A DNA stretch of 64,000 nt from an uncultured Pseudomonadota bacterium (GTDB lineage Bacteria > Pseudomonadota > Gammaproteobacteria > Burkholderiales > Burkholderiaceae_C): positions 496,001 to 560,000 of the forward strand of contig CAMFIB010000001.1 of the NCBI GenBank assembly GCA_945952465.1, read 5' to 3'. A model generated the notes under the pieces. The model searched no databases. It was not told where the DNA came from and saw nothing but the letters and a program-made list of their open reading frames with translations. This document shows, in pieces, positions 42,663 through 51,572 of this stretch. The first letter of the stretch is position 1; each line of letters begins with the position of its first letter. The translations under genes were made by a program, and so were the position numbers.

Positions 42663-44000
42663 TCAGGCGGCCAGTGCGCGCTCCACCTGCAGCGCGGCCG
42701 ACAGCACGGCGTCGTCGTGGCCGGCGCTGTGCCACAGCATCAGGCCGACCGGCGCCTCGCCGGGGCGCTGGCAGGGCTGCGAGATGGCGCAGCCGTCGAG
42801 GAAGTTCACGGCGCTGGTGTTGCGCAGCAGCCGGGCGTTGACCTCGAAATAGACCGCGTCGCTGGCCAGCACCGACGCCAGGGCGGGCGCCAGCAGCGGC
42901 ACGGTGGGGGAGAGCAGCGCGTCGTAGGCAAGGAGCCGGGCGTTCATGCGGCCGATCCAGTCGGCGCGGCGGCCACGCAGCTCGGCCAGCGCGTCGGCGG
43001 ACAGCGCCGCGCCTGTTTTCAGCCGGCTGGCGACGCGCGGGTCGTAGGCCGCCTCGTCGCGGGCCAGCATGTCGCGGTGGAGGGCCCAGGCCTCGGCGGC
43101 GACCAGCGTGCCGGCCTGCTGCATCGCGGCGGGTTCGCGCAGCTCGGGCAGCTCGATGGCCTCGACGGTGGCGCCGGCGGCGCGCAGCGTGGCGAGCGCG
43201 CGCTCGAAGGCGGCGACGACAGGCGGCTCCAGGCCGTCGAGCATCAGCGCCTGCGGCACGGCGAAGCGGCGTTCGGCGAGCGGCCGGCCGTCAACGGCCA
43301 CGGTGCGGCCGGCCAGCAACTCGTGCGCCAGCAGCGCGTCGCGCACCGAGCGGGTGATGGCACCCACCGTGTCGAGCGACGGGGCCAGCGGGAAACAGCC
43401 GCCGGCCGACACGAGGCCAGCGGTGCTTTTGAAACCGACCAGCCCGCACAGCGCGGCTGGAATGCGCAGCGAACCCCCCGTGTCGGTGCCCAGGCCCAGC
43501 CAGGCCGCGCCGGTGGCGACCGACACCGCCGCGCCGGACGAAGACCCGCCGGGAATGCGCGGCACGTCGGCATATGCGGGGTTGGCCGGCTGCGCCCCGT
43601 GCGGGTTGGTGCCCACGCCGGCAAACGCGAACTCCACCATCTGGGTGCGGCCGATGACGGCGCCGCCGGCCGCGCGCAGACGGGCCACCGCCGGAGCGTC
43701 GGCGCTGGCGGGCGGTGCGCCGGCCAGCACGCGGGAGCCGGCGGTGGTGACGTCGCCGCGCAGGTCGAACAAATCCTTTACCGACACCGCGAGGCCGGCC
43801 AGCGGGCTGCCGGAAGGTGCGGAGGCGGCTTCGCGGCGGGCGGCGGCCAAGTGCAGCGCGGTGAAGGCCGGCCGGCCGGCGGGCGATTCGGCGGCCCGGA
43901 TGGCGGCTTCGAGCAGGCCGGCGGCGGTGGCGCGGCCCTTGCGGATCGCGCCACGGGCGTCGGTCAGGTCGGCTCCGGGGGAGAGGGGCGGCAGGGGCAT
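42663..44000 (-). CDS. Amidase-signature family amidase
   Basis: A 445-residue amidase. The Ser-cisSer-Lys triad is visible: Lys in [12 protein letters not shown] (about residue 74), and the two Ser in [27 protein letters not shown] (about 150-175). This family cleaves amide bonds of varied substrates, and GatA of the tRNA amidotransferase is a relative, but no gatB or gatC is nearby and the protein is short for GatA. No signal peptide. It is divergent from rpsB. Substrate not assignable. Confidence 0.88.
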   Translation of the reverse strand: MPLPPLSPGADLTDARGAIRKGRATAAGLLEAAIRAAESPAGRPAFTALHLAAARREAASAPSGSPLAGLAVSVKDLFDLRGDVTTAGSRVLAGAPPASADAPAVARLRAAGGAVIGRTQMVEFAFAGVGTNPHGAQPANPAYADVPRIPGGSSSGAAVSVATGAAWLGLGTDTGGSLRIPAALCGLVGFKSTAGLVSAGGCFPLAPSLDTVGAITRSVRDALLAHELLAGRTVAVDGRPLAERRFAVPQALMLDGLEPPVVAAFERALATLRAAGATVEAIELPELREPAAMQQAGTLVAAEAWALHRDMLARDEAAYDPRVASRLKTGAALSADALAELRGRRADWIGRMNARLLAYDALLSPTVPLLAPALASVLASDAVYFEVNARLLRNTSAVNFLDGCAISQPCQRPGEAPVGLMLWHSAGHDDAVLSAALQVERALAA

Positions 44001-44007
44001 GGTGGGC

Positions 44008-44016
44008 TGCTATAAT
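44008..44016 (+). promoter_or_regulatory. Extended -10 promoter of rpsB-tsf
   Basis: TGCTATAAT is a consensus TATAAT with an extended TG motif, 149 bases upstream of rpsB. No -35 match was found. The long leader up to 44164 could hold the S2 autoregulatory structure known from other proteobacteria, but I could not fold it. Confidence 0.7.
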
Positions 44017-44164
44017 TCCAAGGCTTTGTGCAGTGCATTGTCCCCATGGCGGGGGCTGCCCACGGAGTCAATCGCGAACCGGCCCACCAAGGTGTCGTGT
44101 CCTGCCGCCAGAGGTGGGGCCCGAAACGGACCGGATTTCAGACCCAACCTTCGGAGTAGATTCA

Positions 44165-44911
44165 ATGACAACGACCATGCGTCAAATGCTGGAAGCCGGT
44201 GTGCACTTTGGCCACCAGACGCGCTTCTGGAACCCCAAGATGGCCCCGTTCATTTTCGGCCATCGCAACAAGATCCACATCATCAACCTGGAAAAGTCGC
44301 TGCCGATGTTCCAGGACGCGGCGAAGTTCGTGCGCCAGCTGTCGGCCAACCGCGGCACCATCCTGATGGTGGGCACCAAGCGCCAGGCCCGCGAGATCGT
44401 CGCGGCCGAGGCGCAGCGCGCCGGCGTGCCCTACGTCGACCAGCGCTGGCTGGGCGGCATGCTGACCAACTTCAAGACGGTCAAGACCTCGATCAAGCGC
44501 CTCAAGGACATGAAGGCCCAGCAGGAAACCGGCCTCGACGCGATGAGCAAGAAGGAACAGCTCATGTTCGCCCGCGAGATGGAAAAGCTCGAGAAGGACA
44601 TCGGCGGCATCCAGGACATGACCAGCCTGCCGGACGCGATCTTCGTGATCGACGTGGGCTTCCACAAGATCGCCATCTCGGAAGCCAAGAAGCTGGGCAT
44701 TCCGCTGATCGGCGTGGTCGACTCCAACCACTCGCCCGAAGGCATCGACTACGTGATTCCCGGCAACGACGACTCGGCCAAGGCCGTGACGCTGTACGCC
44801 CGTGAGATCGCCGACGCCATCCTCGAAGGCCGCTCCAACGCGGTGCAGGACGTGGTCAAGGCCGCCTCCGGCGACGACGAATTCGTCGAAGTCGAGGAAT
44901 CGGCGGCCTGA
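44165..44911 (+). CDS. rpsB: 30S ribosomal protein S2
   Basis: A 248-residue ribosomal protein with the S2 signatures [20 protein letters not shown] at the start and [20 protein letters not shown] near 180-200, and an acidic tail ([12 protein letters not shown]). It binds the head-body junction of the small subunit and is needed for S1 binding. The ATG at 44165 has a GGAG site ten bases upstream. It opens the conserved rpsB-tsf-pyrH-frr run; a hairpin follows its stop. Confidence 0.98.
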   Translation: MTTTMRQMLEAGVHFGHQTRFWNPKMAPFIFGHRNKIHIINLEKSLPMFQDAAKFVRQLSANRGTILMVGTKRQAREIVAAEAQRAGVPYVDQRWLGGMLTNFKTVKTSIKRLKDMKAQQETGLDAMSKKEQLMFAREMEKLEKDIGGIQDMTSLPDAIFVIDVGFHKIAISEAKKLGIPLIGVVDSNHSPEGIDYVIPGNDDSAKAVTLYAREIADAILEGRSNAVQDVVKAASGDDEFVEVEESAA

Positions 44912-44930
44912 AGCGGCCTCCCCGCAAGTC

Positions 44931-44956
44931 AAAGGGGGCTCGCGTAGCCCCTTTTT
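44931..44956 (+). terminator. Attenuator-like terminator between rpsB and tsf
   Basis: AAAGGGGGCT-CGCGT-AGCCCCTTTTT: a GC-rich stem with one unpaired G, followed by five T. It probably ends part of the rpsB transcripts before tsf. Confidence 0.75.
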
Positions 44957-44987
44957 CACAACTGAATTCGAATCACTGGAGTACATG

Positions 44988-45908
44988 ATGGCGATCACTG
45001 CAAGCATGGTGGCAGAGCTGCGCGCGAAGACCGACGCGCCGATGATGGAATGCAAGAAGGCGCTGACCGAAGCCGGCGGCGACATGGTCAAGGCAGAGGA
45101 AATCCTGCGCGTCAAGCTCGGCAGCAAGGCCGGCAAGGCCGCCGCCCGCGTGACGGCCGAAGGCGTGGTCACCGCGTCGATCAACGGCAACACCGGCGCG
45201 CTGCTGGAAACCAACTGCGAAACCGATTTCGTCACCAAGAACGACAGCTTCCTGGCGCTGGCCCGTGCCGCCGCCGAACTGATCGCCCAGCACAACCCGG
45301 CCGACATCGACGCCCTGGGCGCGCTGGCCTACAGCCAGGACGGCTTCGGCCCCACGCTGGAAGACGTGCGCAAGGGCCTGATCGGCAAGATCGGCGAGAA
45401 CATGTCGTTCCGCCGCTTCAAGCGCTTCTCGGGCGGCAACAAGCTGGCCTCGTACCTGCACGGCACGCGCATCGGCGTGGTCGTCGAGTTCGACGGTGAG
45501 GAAACCGCCGCCAAGGACGTCGCGATGCACGTCGCCGCGATGAAGCCGGTCGCCCTGACCAGCGCCGACGTGTCGCCCGAACTGGTGGCGCGCGAGCGCT
45601 CTGTCGCCGAAGCCAAGGCCGCCGAAGACAAGGCCAAGGCCATCGCCGAAGGCAAGCCGGTGCAGTCCGACGACATCGTCGCCAAGCGCGTCGAAGGCGG
45701 TGTGCAGAAGTACTTGAAGGAAGTGTCGCTGTTCAACCAGCCCTTCGTGAAGAACGACAAGCAGACCGTCGAGCAGATGCTCAAGGCCGCCGGCACCACC
45801 GTCAAGGGCTTCACCCTGTACGTGGTGGGCGAAGGCATCGAGAAGCGCACCGACGACTTCGCAGCCGAAGTCGCCGCGCAGGTCGCTGCCGCCAAGGCTG
45901 CCGCCTGA
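44988..45908 (+). CDS. tsf: Elongation factor Ts
   Basis: A 306-residue nucleotide exchange factor for EF-Tu. It begins [20 protein letters not shown] with the signature [13 protein letters not shown], followed by the [10 protein letters not shown] motif (TDFV contacts EF-Tu) at about 80. The dimerisation part and a C-terminal helix complete it. Two ATG codons are adjacent (44985 and 44988); GGAG sits seven bases before the second. It lies 76 bases after rpsB. Confidence 0.98.
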   Translation: MAITASMVAELRAKTDAPMMECKKALTEAGGDMVKAEEILRVKLGSKAGKAAARVTAEGVVTASINGNTGALLETNCETDFVTKNDSFLALARAAAELIAQHNPADIDALGALAYSQDGFGPTLEDVRKGLIGKIGENMSFRRFKRFSGGNKLASYLHGTRIGVVVEFDGEETAAKDVAMHVAAMKPVALTSADVSPELVARERSVAEAKAAEDKAKAIAEGKPVQSDDIVAKRVEGGVQKYLKEVSLFNQPFVKNDKQTVEQMLKAAGTTVKGFTLYVVGEGIEKRTDDFAAEVAAQVAAAKAAA

Positions 45909-45991
45909 CCCTTCCGCGGGGCCTCCGGGCCCCGTTGTGAAACACAATTCGCCGCTAAACTACCGCCACCCCCCGACACCCCCACCGCTAC

Positions 45992-46714
45992 ATGCCCCAC
46001 GACCGACCGGCCCACACGCGAATCCTGTTGAAGCTGTCGGGTGAGGCGTTGATGGGTGACGATGCCTTCGGCATCAACCGCGCCACCATCGCGCGCATGG
46101 TCGACGAGATCGGCGAGGTCACGCGGCTGGGTGTCCAGGTGGCGGTCGTCATCGGCGGCGGCAACATCTTTCGCGGCGTGGCGGGCGGCGCGGTCGGCAT
46201 GGACCGCGCGACGGCCGACTACATGGGCATGCTGGCCACCGTGATGAACGCGCTGGCCCTGGGCGACACCATGAACAAGGCGGGCCTGACGGCGCGCGTG
46301 ATGTCGGCCATTGCGATCGAGCAGGTCGTCGAGCCCTACGTGCGGCCCAAGGCGCTGCAGTACCTCGAAGAGGGCAAGGTCGTCATCTTCGCGGCCGGTA
46401 CCGGCAACCCCTTCTTCACGACCGACACCGCCGCCGCGCTGCGCGGTGCCGAGATCGGCGCCGAGATCGTGCTGAAGGCCACCAAGGTCGACGGCGTGTA
46501 TTCCGCCGATCCCAAGCTCGACCCCAAGGCCGAGCGTTACAGCCGCCTCAGCTTCGACGAGGCGATGACGAAGAATCTGGGCATCATGGACGCGGCGGCC
46601 TTCGCGCTGTGCCGCGACCAGAAACTGCCGATCAAGGTGTTCTCGATCTTCAAGCACGGGGCGCTGAAGCGCGTTGTGCTGGGCGAGGACGAAGGCACGC
46701 TGGTCCACGTGTGA
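45992..46714 (+). CDS. pyrH: Uridylate kinase (UMP kinase)
   Basis: A 240-residue amino-acid-kinase-fold enzyme that phosphorylates UMP to UDP in pyrimidine synthesis; it works as a hexamer. The sequence shows [16 protein letters not shown] (ATP site, about 11-26), [11 protein letters not shown] (about 53), [15 protein letters not shown] (about 138) and the C-terminal [11 protein letters not shown]. Start at 45992 lies 83 bases after tsf. Normal length for the family. Confidence 0.98.
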   Translation: MPHDRPAHTRILLKLSGEALMGDDAFGINRATIARMVDEIGEVTRLGVQVAVVIGGGNIFRGVAGGAVGMDRATADYMGMLATVMNALALGDTMNKAGLTARVMSAIAIEQVVEPYVRPKALQYLEEGKVVIFAAGTGNPFFTTDTAAALRGAEIGAEIVLKATKVDGVYSADPKLDPKAERYSRLSFDEAMTKNLGIMDAAAFALCRDQKLPIKVFSIFKHGALKRVVLGEDEGTLVHV

Positions 46715-46764
46715 CCACCGGCGCGGCGGCCCGCGCCGCGCCTTGAATTCAGGAGATCCGAGGC

Positions 46765-47325
46765 ATGACGATCGCAGACATCAAGAGCAACGCCGAAGGC
46801 CGCATGCACCAGTCGGTGGAAGCCTTCAAGAACAACCTCACCAAGGTCCGCACCGGCCGCGCCAACCCGGCGCTGCTCGACAACGTGCAGGTGGAGTACT
46901 ACGGCTCCATGGTGCCGATCAGCCAGGTCGCCAACGTCGGCCTGCTCGACGCCCGCACCATCAGCGTCCAGCCGTGGGAAAAGGGCATGGGTGCGAAGAT
47001 CGAGAAGGCTATCCGCGAGAGCGACCTCGGCCTCAACCCGTCGTCGCAGGGCGACCTGCTGCGCGTGCCGCTGCCGATGATGAGCGAGGAGCGCCGCAAG
47101 GAACTCACCAAGATCGTCCGCAACGAAGGCGAGAGCGCCAAGGTGGCGGTGCGCAATTTGCGCCGCGATGCCAACGAAGCGGCGAAGAAACTCGTCAAGG
47201 ACAAGCTCATTTCCGAAGACGACGAGCGCCGCTCGCACGACGAGGTGCAGAAGATCACCGACCGCACGATCATCGAGATCGACAAGCTGGTCGCCGCCAA
47301 AGAGCAAGAGATTCTGGCTGTTTGA
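46765..47325 (+). CDS. frr: Ribosome recycling factor
   Basis: A 186-residue protein that with EF-G splits the post-termination ribosome. The sequence is typical: [21 protein letters not shown] at about 28-48, [20 protein letters not shown] near 106-125, and a long helical hairpin to the end. AGGAG lies nine bases before the ATG. It is followed nine bases later by uppS, so they are likely cotranscribed. Confidence 0.98.
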   Translation: MTIADIKSNAEGRMHQSVEAFKNNLTKVRTGRANPALLDNVQVEYYGSMVPISQVANVGLLDARTISVQPWEKGMGAKIEKAIRESDLGLNPSSQGDLLRVPLPMMSEERRKELTKIVRNEGESAKVAVRNLRRDANEAAKKLVKDKLISEDDERRSHDEVQKITDRTIIEIDKLVAAKEQEILAV

Positions 47326-47333
47326 GAACAACC

Positions 47334-48035
47334 ATGACCGTCCCTCGCCACATCGCGATCGTGATGGACGGCAACGGCCGCTGGGCGACGCGGCGGCTGC
47401 TGCCGCGCGTGGCGGGCCACCACCAGGGTGTCGATTCGCTGCGGCGCTGCGTGCAGGCCTGCATCGAGCGCGGCGTGGGCGTGCTGACGGTGTTCGCGTT
47501 TTCTTCGGAGAACTGGAAACGCCCGGCCGACGAGGTGTCGGGCCTGATGGACCTGCTGGCCAAGGCGCTGGCGGGCGAGGTGGCGTCGCTGCGCAAGAAC
47601 GGCGTCAAGCTGCACTTCGTGGGTGACCTCGATCCGCTGTCGCTGAAGATGCGCACCGGGCTGCGCGAAGCCGAGACCTCGACCGCCGACAACACCCGCC
47701 TGGTGCTCAATGTGTGCTTCAACTACGGCGGCCGCTGGGACGTCGCGCAGGCCGCCGCCAAGGTCGCCGCGCGGGGCGAGGCCGTCACCGAAGAAGCGAT
47801 CGACCGCGCGATGGCGCTGGCCCACGTCGCCGACCCCGACCTGCTGATCCGCACCGGCGGCGAGCAACGGCTGTCGAACTTCCTGCTGTGGCAGGCCGCC
47901 TATTCCGAGCTGTACTTCAGCGACAAGTTCTGGCCCGATTTCGACGAGGCCGAGCTCGACGCCGCGCTGGCCGCGTTCGCCCGGCGCGAGCGCCGGTTCG
48001 GCCTCACCGCCGCCCAGGTGCAGCGCGCCGCCTGA
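47334..48035 (+). CDS. uppS: Undecaprenyl diphosphate synthase (isoprenyl transferase)
   Basis: A 233-residue cis-prenyltransferase that builds the C55 carrier lipid for peptidoglycan from farnesyl diphosphate. The start region PRHIAIVMDGNGRWA holds the catalytic Asp12, and the C-terminal DLLIRTGGEQRLSNFLLWQ and YSELYF motifs are complete. It lies between frr and cdsA, 27 bases before the latter. The ATG at 47334 is the only start before the conserved N-terminus. Confidence 0.97.
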   Translation: MTVPRHIAIVMDGNGRWATRRLLPRVAGHHQGVDSLRRCVQACIERGVGVLTVFAFSSENWKRPADEVSGLMDLLAKALAGEVASLRKNGVKLHFVGDLDPLSLKMRTGLREAETSTADNTRLVLNVCFNYGGRWDVAQAAAKVAARGEAVTEEAIDRAMALAHVADPDLLIRTGGEQRLSNFLLWQAAYSELYFSDKFWPDFDEAELDAALAAFARRERRFGLTAAQVQRAA

Positions 48036-48061
48036 GGCCGGCACCACACACTTCCCCGTCC

Positions 48062-48904
48062 ATGCTGCGCACCCGCGTCTTCACCGCCATCGTCTTGCTG
48101 GCCATCCTGTTGCCGGCGCTGTTCTATCCGGCGCCGCAGCCCTTCAACGCGCTGGCGCTGGTGGCGATTGCCGCCGCCGCCTGGGAGTGGGGCCGCCTGG
48201 CCGGCCTGCGCCAGGGCGACGCCGTTGCCATGGCCGCGATCACTCTGGCGCTGTGCGGAGCGGCCTGGGCCGGCGGCTGGGTCGAGCGGGCCACGCCGCT
48301 GCTGTGGCAAGGCGCGGGGCTGTTGTGGGTGCTGGGCAGCGCCTGCCTGCTGCGCGCTGGCGTGCCGGGCTGGGGCAAGCTGCCGCAGCCGCTGCGCGTG
48401 ATCGGCGGCATCGCGGTGCTGTGGGCGGCCTGGCTGGCGATGGCGCAGGCGCGCACCATTGGCATCAATTTCCTGTTGTCGGCTTTCGTGCTGGTCTGGG
48501 TGGCCGACATCGGCGCCTATTTCGCCGGCCGCGCTTTCGGCCGCCGCAAGCTGGCGCCGGCCATCAGCCCGGGCAAGAGCTGGGAAGGCGTGTACGGCGG
48601 CATGGCCGGTGTGGCGGTGCTGGCGGCCGTGTGGGTGGCGATCGACCGGTCGCAGCCGGTGGCGGCGCTGAGCATCTACTCGCTGCTGCTGGGCCGCGGC
48701 GGGTGGGCGCTGGTTCTGGGCGTGGCGTTTCTCACCGCGATGAGCGTGGTCGGCGACCTTACGGAATCGCTGATCAAGCGCAGCGCTGGCGCGAAGGACA
48801 GCAGCCAACTGCTGCCGGGCCACGGCGGCGTGCTGGACCGTGTGGACGCGCTGCTGCCGACGCTGCCGCTGGTCATGATGCTCGCGAGCCTGTCGTCGCA
48901 ATGA
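48062..48904 (+). CDS. cdsA: Phosphatidate cytidylyltransferase
   Basis: A 280-residue inner-membrane enzyme that makes CDP-diacylglycerol for phospholipid synthesis. About seven hydrophobic helices are visible. The signature SWEGVYGG..GVAFLTAMSVVGDLTESLIKRSAGAKDSS..LPGHGGVLDRVDAL is complete (about 178-270), with the metal-binding Asp residues. Its stop overlaps the dxr start (ATGA). Confidence 0.97.
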   Translation: MLRTRVFTAIVLLAILLPALFYPAPQPFNALALVAIAAAAWEWGRLAGLRQGDAVAMAAITLALCGAAWAGGWVERATPLLWQGAGLLWVLGSACLLRAGVPGWGKLPQPLRVIGGIAVLWAAWLAMAQARTIGINFLLSAFVLVWVADIGAYFAGRAFGRRKLAPAISPGKSWEGVYGGMAGVAVLAAVWVAIDRSQPVAALSIYSLLLGRGGWALVLGVAFLTAMSVVGDLTESLIKRSAGAKDSSQLLPGHGGVLDRVDALLPTLPLVMMLASLSSQ

Positions 48905-50190
48905 GCATCGGCGTGCCACCAGCAGGCCGCTTCCAGAGCGGCGCAGCCGCCTCGGCGAAAGAAGAACTGCGCGCGGCGGCAAGCGAGGGGGCCCGGTCCC
49001 GCGTCGCCATCCTCGGCTCGACCGGATCGGTCGGCACCAGCACGCTGGACGTGCTGGCCCGCCACCCCGACCGCTTCGAGGTGTTCGCGCTGACGGCGGC
49101 CACACAGGTCGACCTGCTGCTGGCCCAATGCGCCCGGTTCCGCCCGCGGTTCGCGGTGATGGCCAGCGCACCGCACGCCGCGCAACTGCAGGAAAAAATT
49201 GAGGCAAATCGGCTCCCAGTCAGCGTGTTGTCTGGGCCTGAAGCTATTGAAAATGTAGCGTCTCACGAGAGCACCGATGTCGTCATGGCCGCCATCGTGG
49301 GTGCTGCCGGCATGCCGGGCTGCCTGGCGGCTGCGCGCGCCGGCAAGCGGCTGCTGCTGGCCAACAAGGAGGCTCTGGTGGTCGGCGGCGAGGTGTTCCT
49401 GTCGGCGGTGCGCGCCGGCGGTGCGAAGCTGCTGCCGATCGACAGCGAGCATTCGGCGGTGTTCCAGTCGCTGCCGGAAGACCCGGCAACCTGGGACGCC
49501 CGGGTGGAGAAAATCATCCTCACCGCGTCCGGCGGCCCGTTCCGCACGATGGCGCCGGCCGACCTGCGCCACGTCACGCCCGAGCAGGCCTGCGCCCACC
49601 CGAACTGGGTGATGGGCCGCAAGATATCGGTCGATTCGGCCACCATGATGAACAAGGCGCTGGAAGTCATCGAGGCGCACTATTTGTTCGACCTGCCGCC
49701 GGAACGCATCGAGGTGGTCATTCACCCGCAAAGCGTCATCCACTCGATGGTGCAGTACCGCGACACATCGGTCGTGGCGCAACTGGGCACGCCCGACATG
49801 CGGGCGCCGATCGCCTACGGGCTCGGATGGCCGGAACGGATCGACGCTGGCGCGTCGCCGCTCGATTTCCGTTCGCTCGCGGCGATGACCTTCGAAGCGA
49901 TCGACGCCAACGGCCACCGCGAGCGTTTTCCGGGCCTGCAACTGGCGTGGCAAACCCTGGCGGCGCCGCCCGGCAGTTGCGCGATACTCAACGCCGCCAA
50001 CGAGGTGGCCGTGCAGGCCTTCCTCGACCGGCGCATCCGTTTCGACCAGATCCATGCGGTGAACGTCGCCACGCTCGAGGCCGTGGTGCCGGCGCAGCCA
50101 GATTCACTCGACGCGTTGTTCGACCTCGACGCCGAAGCCCGCTCGTTCGCCGAGCAGCGGGTGCGGGCGCCCGCCGCCCAAGGAGCCTGA
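48901..50190 (+). CDS. dxr: 1-deoxy-D-xylulose 5-phosphate reductoisomerase
   Basis: A 429-residue enzyme of the MEP isoprenoid pathway that converts DXP to MEP with NADPH. The NADPH motif VAILGSTGSVGTSTLD begins only at about residue 35, and IDSEHSAVFQ, TASGGPF and the metal-binding glutamates follow. The first 34 residues (PPAGRFQSGAAASAKEELRA) are not part of the usual family and come from a repeat element at 48913-48995. A second repeat (49192-49260) is read in frame near residues 98-120. Both are tolerated, so the enzyme may still work. It overlaps cdsA by four bases. Confidence 0.95.
   Translation: MSIGVPPAGRFQSGAAASAKEELRAAASEGARSRVAILGSTGSVGTSTLDVLARHPDRFEVFALTAATQVDLLLAQCARFRPRFAVMASAPHAAQLQEKIEANRLPVSVLSGPEAIENVASHESTDVVMAAIVGAAGMPGCLAAARAGKRLLLANKEALVVGGEVFLSAVRAGGAKLLPIDSEHSAVFQSLPEDPATWDARVEKIILTASGGPFRTMAPADLRHVTPEQACAHPNWVMGRKISVDSATMMNKALEVIEAHYLFDLPPERIEVVIHPQSVIHSMVQYRDTSVVAQLGTPDMRAPIAYGLGWPERIDAGASPLDFRSLAAMTFEAIDANGHRERFPGLQLAWQTLAAPPGSCAILNAANEVAVQAFLDRRIRFDQIHAVNVATLEAVVPAQPDSLDALFDLDAEARSFAEQRVRAPAAQGA
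48913..48995. repeat. REP-like GC-rich element at the start of dxr
   Basis: CCACCAGCAGGCCGCTTCCA, AGCGGCGCAGCCGC and later GCGGCGGCAAGCGAGGGGGC. Its outline (CCRCCxGxxGGCCGCTYCC at one end, AGCGxGGGGG at the other) returns at 56634-56712. It forms the 5' end of the coding region. Confidence 0.55.
49192..49260. repeat. Dispersed AT-richer repeat, copy 3, inside dxr
   Basis: AAAAAATTGAGGCAAATCGG, CTCCCAGTCAGCGTG, a variable centre, then GAAGCTATTGAAAATGTAGC. It follows the same order of blocks as the copies at 2871 and 58751. It is read in frame within dxr. Confidence 0.55.
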
Positions 50191-50191
50191 C

Positions 50192-51553
50192 ATGCTCACT
50201 GCCGTTGCCTTCATCGCCGCGCTCGGCCTGCTGATCGCGATCCACGAGTATGGCCACTACCGCGTGGCCGTGGCCTGCGGCGTCAAGGTGCTGCGCTTTT
50301 CCATCGGCTTCGGCAAGTCCGTCTACACCTGGCGACTGAAGGGGCGCGACACCGAATTCGCAATCGGCCTGCTGCCCTTTGGCGGCTACGTGAAGATGCT
50401 CGACGAGCGCGAGTGCCCGGTCGATGCCGCCGAGCGCCACCTCGCGTTCAACACCCAGCCGCTGCGCAAGCGGGCCGCCATCGTCATTGCCGGCCCGCTG
50501 GCCAACCTCTTGCTGGCGGTGTTCCTGTACGCCTGCGTCAACTGGGCCGGCGTGCAGCAGCCGCGCGCGGTGCTGGCCAGCCCGCTGGCCAGCTCGGTGG
50601 CGCAGCAGGCCGGCCTGTCCGGCGGCGAAACCGTGAACAGCGCCGCCTTTGCCGAAGAGCCGCAGATGCCGGTGCGCTCCTTCGAAGACGTGCGCTGGCT
50701 GTTGATGCAGGGCGCCCTCGACGGGCGTGACGTGGCGCTCAACGTCAGCGGCCCCGACGGCCAGCCGGCCCGCGACGTGACCGTGTCCACCAGCCGCATC
50801 GGCGCGCGTGACGCCGACGCCGAGCTGTTCCGCCGCATCGGACTGACCGGCCCCTGGACCCGGCCTGTGATGGGCGACCTGGTGGCCGGCAGCCCTGCCG
50901 ACAAGGCGGGCCTGCACCCGGGCGACCTGGTGCTGTCGGTCGACGGCCAGCCGGTGATCGACGGCGCCCAACTGCGCGAGAACATCAAGATGTCGCCCAA
51001 GGGCGGCCAAGCGGCCACCTTGCACTGGCGCGTCGAGCGGGCCGGCCAGGTGGTCGAGCTGAACGTGACGCCCGAGGTGAAGATTGAAAACAAGGTGCCG
51101 GTGGGCCGCATCGGCGCCTATGTCGGCGCGCCGCCGGAGTTCGTGCTGGTGCGCTATGGCCCGGTCGAGGGCCTGTGGCGCGGCGCCGTGCGGACCTGGG
51201 AGGTCTCGGCGCTCACGCTCAAGATGCTGGGCCGCATGGTGGTGGGCGAGGCCTCGCTGAAGAACCTCACCGGGCCGCTCACCATTGCCGACTACGCGGG
51301 CAAGTCCGCCAGCCTCGGCCTCTCGCAATACCTCGTGTTTCTCGCGCTCATCAGCGTGAGCCTCGGCGTGCTGAACCTGCTCCCGCTGCCGGTCCTCGAT
51401 GGGGGGCACCTGATGTATTATCTTTGGGAGGGTGTCACGGGGCGGAGCATCTCCGATGCGTGGATGGATCGACTGCAGCGAGGCGGTGTCGCCGTGCTGC
51501 TGCTGATGATGTCGATCGCACTGTTCAACGATGTCACCCGCCTGCTGGGCTAG
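50192..51553 (+). CDS. rseP: RIP zinc metalloprotease RseP
   Basis: A 453-residue inner-membrane site-2 protease that cuts anti-sigma factor RseA and leftover signal peptides. The zinc motif is H18-E-Y-G-H22 (IAIHEYGHYRVA; the usual form is HEFGH) in the first helix. Two PDZ domains follow (about 120-300), with PVMGDLVAGSPADKAGLHPGD in the second, and the C-terminal NLLPLPVLDGGHLMYY supplies the third zinc ligand. It begins one base after dxr and runs on to bamA, the conserved order for envelope biogenesis. Confidence 0.97.
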   Translation: MLTAVAFIAALGLLIAIHEYGHYRVAVACGVKVLRFSIGFGKSVYTWRLKGRDTEFAIGLLPFGGYVKMLDERECPVDAAERHLAFNTQPLRKRAAIVIAGPLANLLLAVFLYACVNWAGVQQPRAVLASPLASSVAQQAGLSGGETVNSAAFAEEPQMPVRSFEDVRWLLMQGALDGRDVALNVSGPDGQPARDVTVSTSRIGARDADAELFRRIGLTGPWTRPVMGDLVAGSPADKAGLHPGDLVLSVDGQPVIDGAQLRENIKMSPKGGQAATLHWRVERAGQVVELNVTPEVKIENKVPVGRIGAYVGAPPEFVLVRYGPVEGLWRGAVRTWEVSALTLKMLGRMVVGEASLKNLTGPLTIADYAGKSASLGLSQYLVFLALISVSLGVLNLLPLPVLDGGHLMYYLWEGVTGRSISDAWMDRLQRGGVAVLLLMMSIALFNDVTRLLG

Positions 51554-51572
51554 CCTTTCTCCTCATTCCCCG

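Noticed and set aside
42663-44000. GatA subunit of the aspartyl/glutamyl-tRNA amidotransferase
   Set aside because: Too short, lacks GatA-specific context, and no gatB or gatC is nearby; only the amidase signature is shared.
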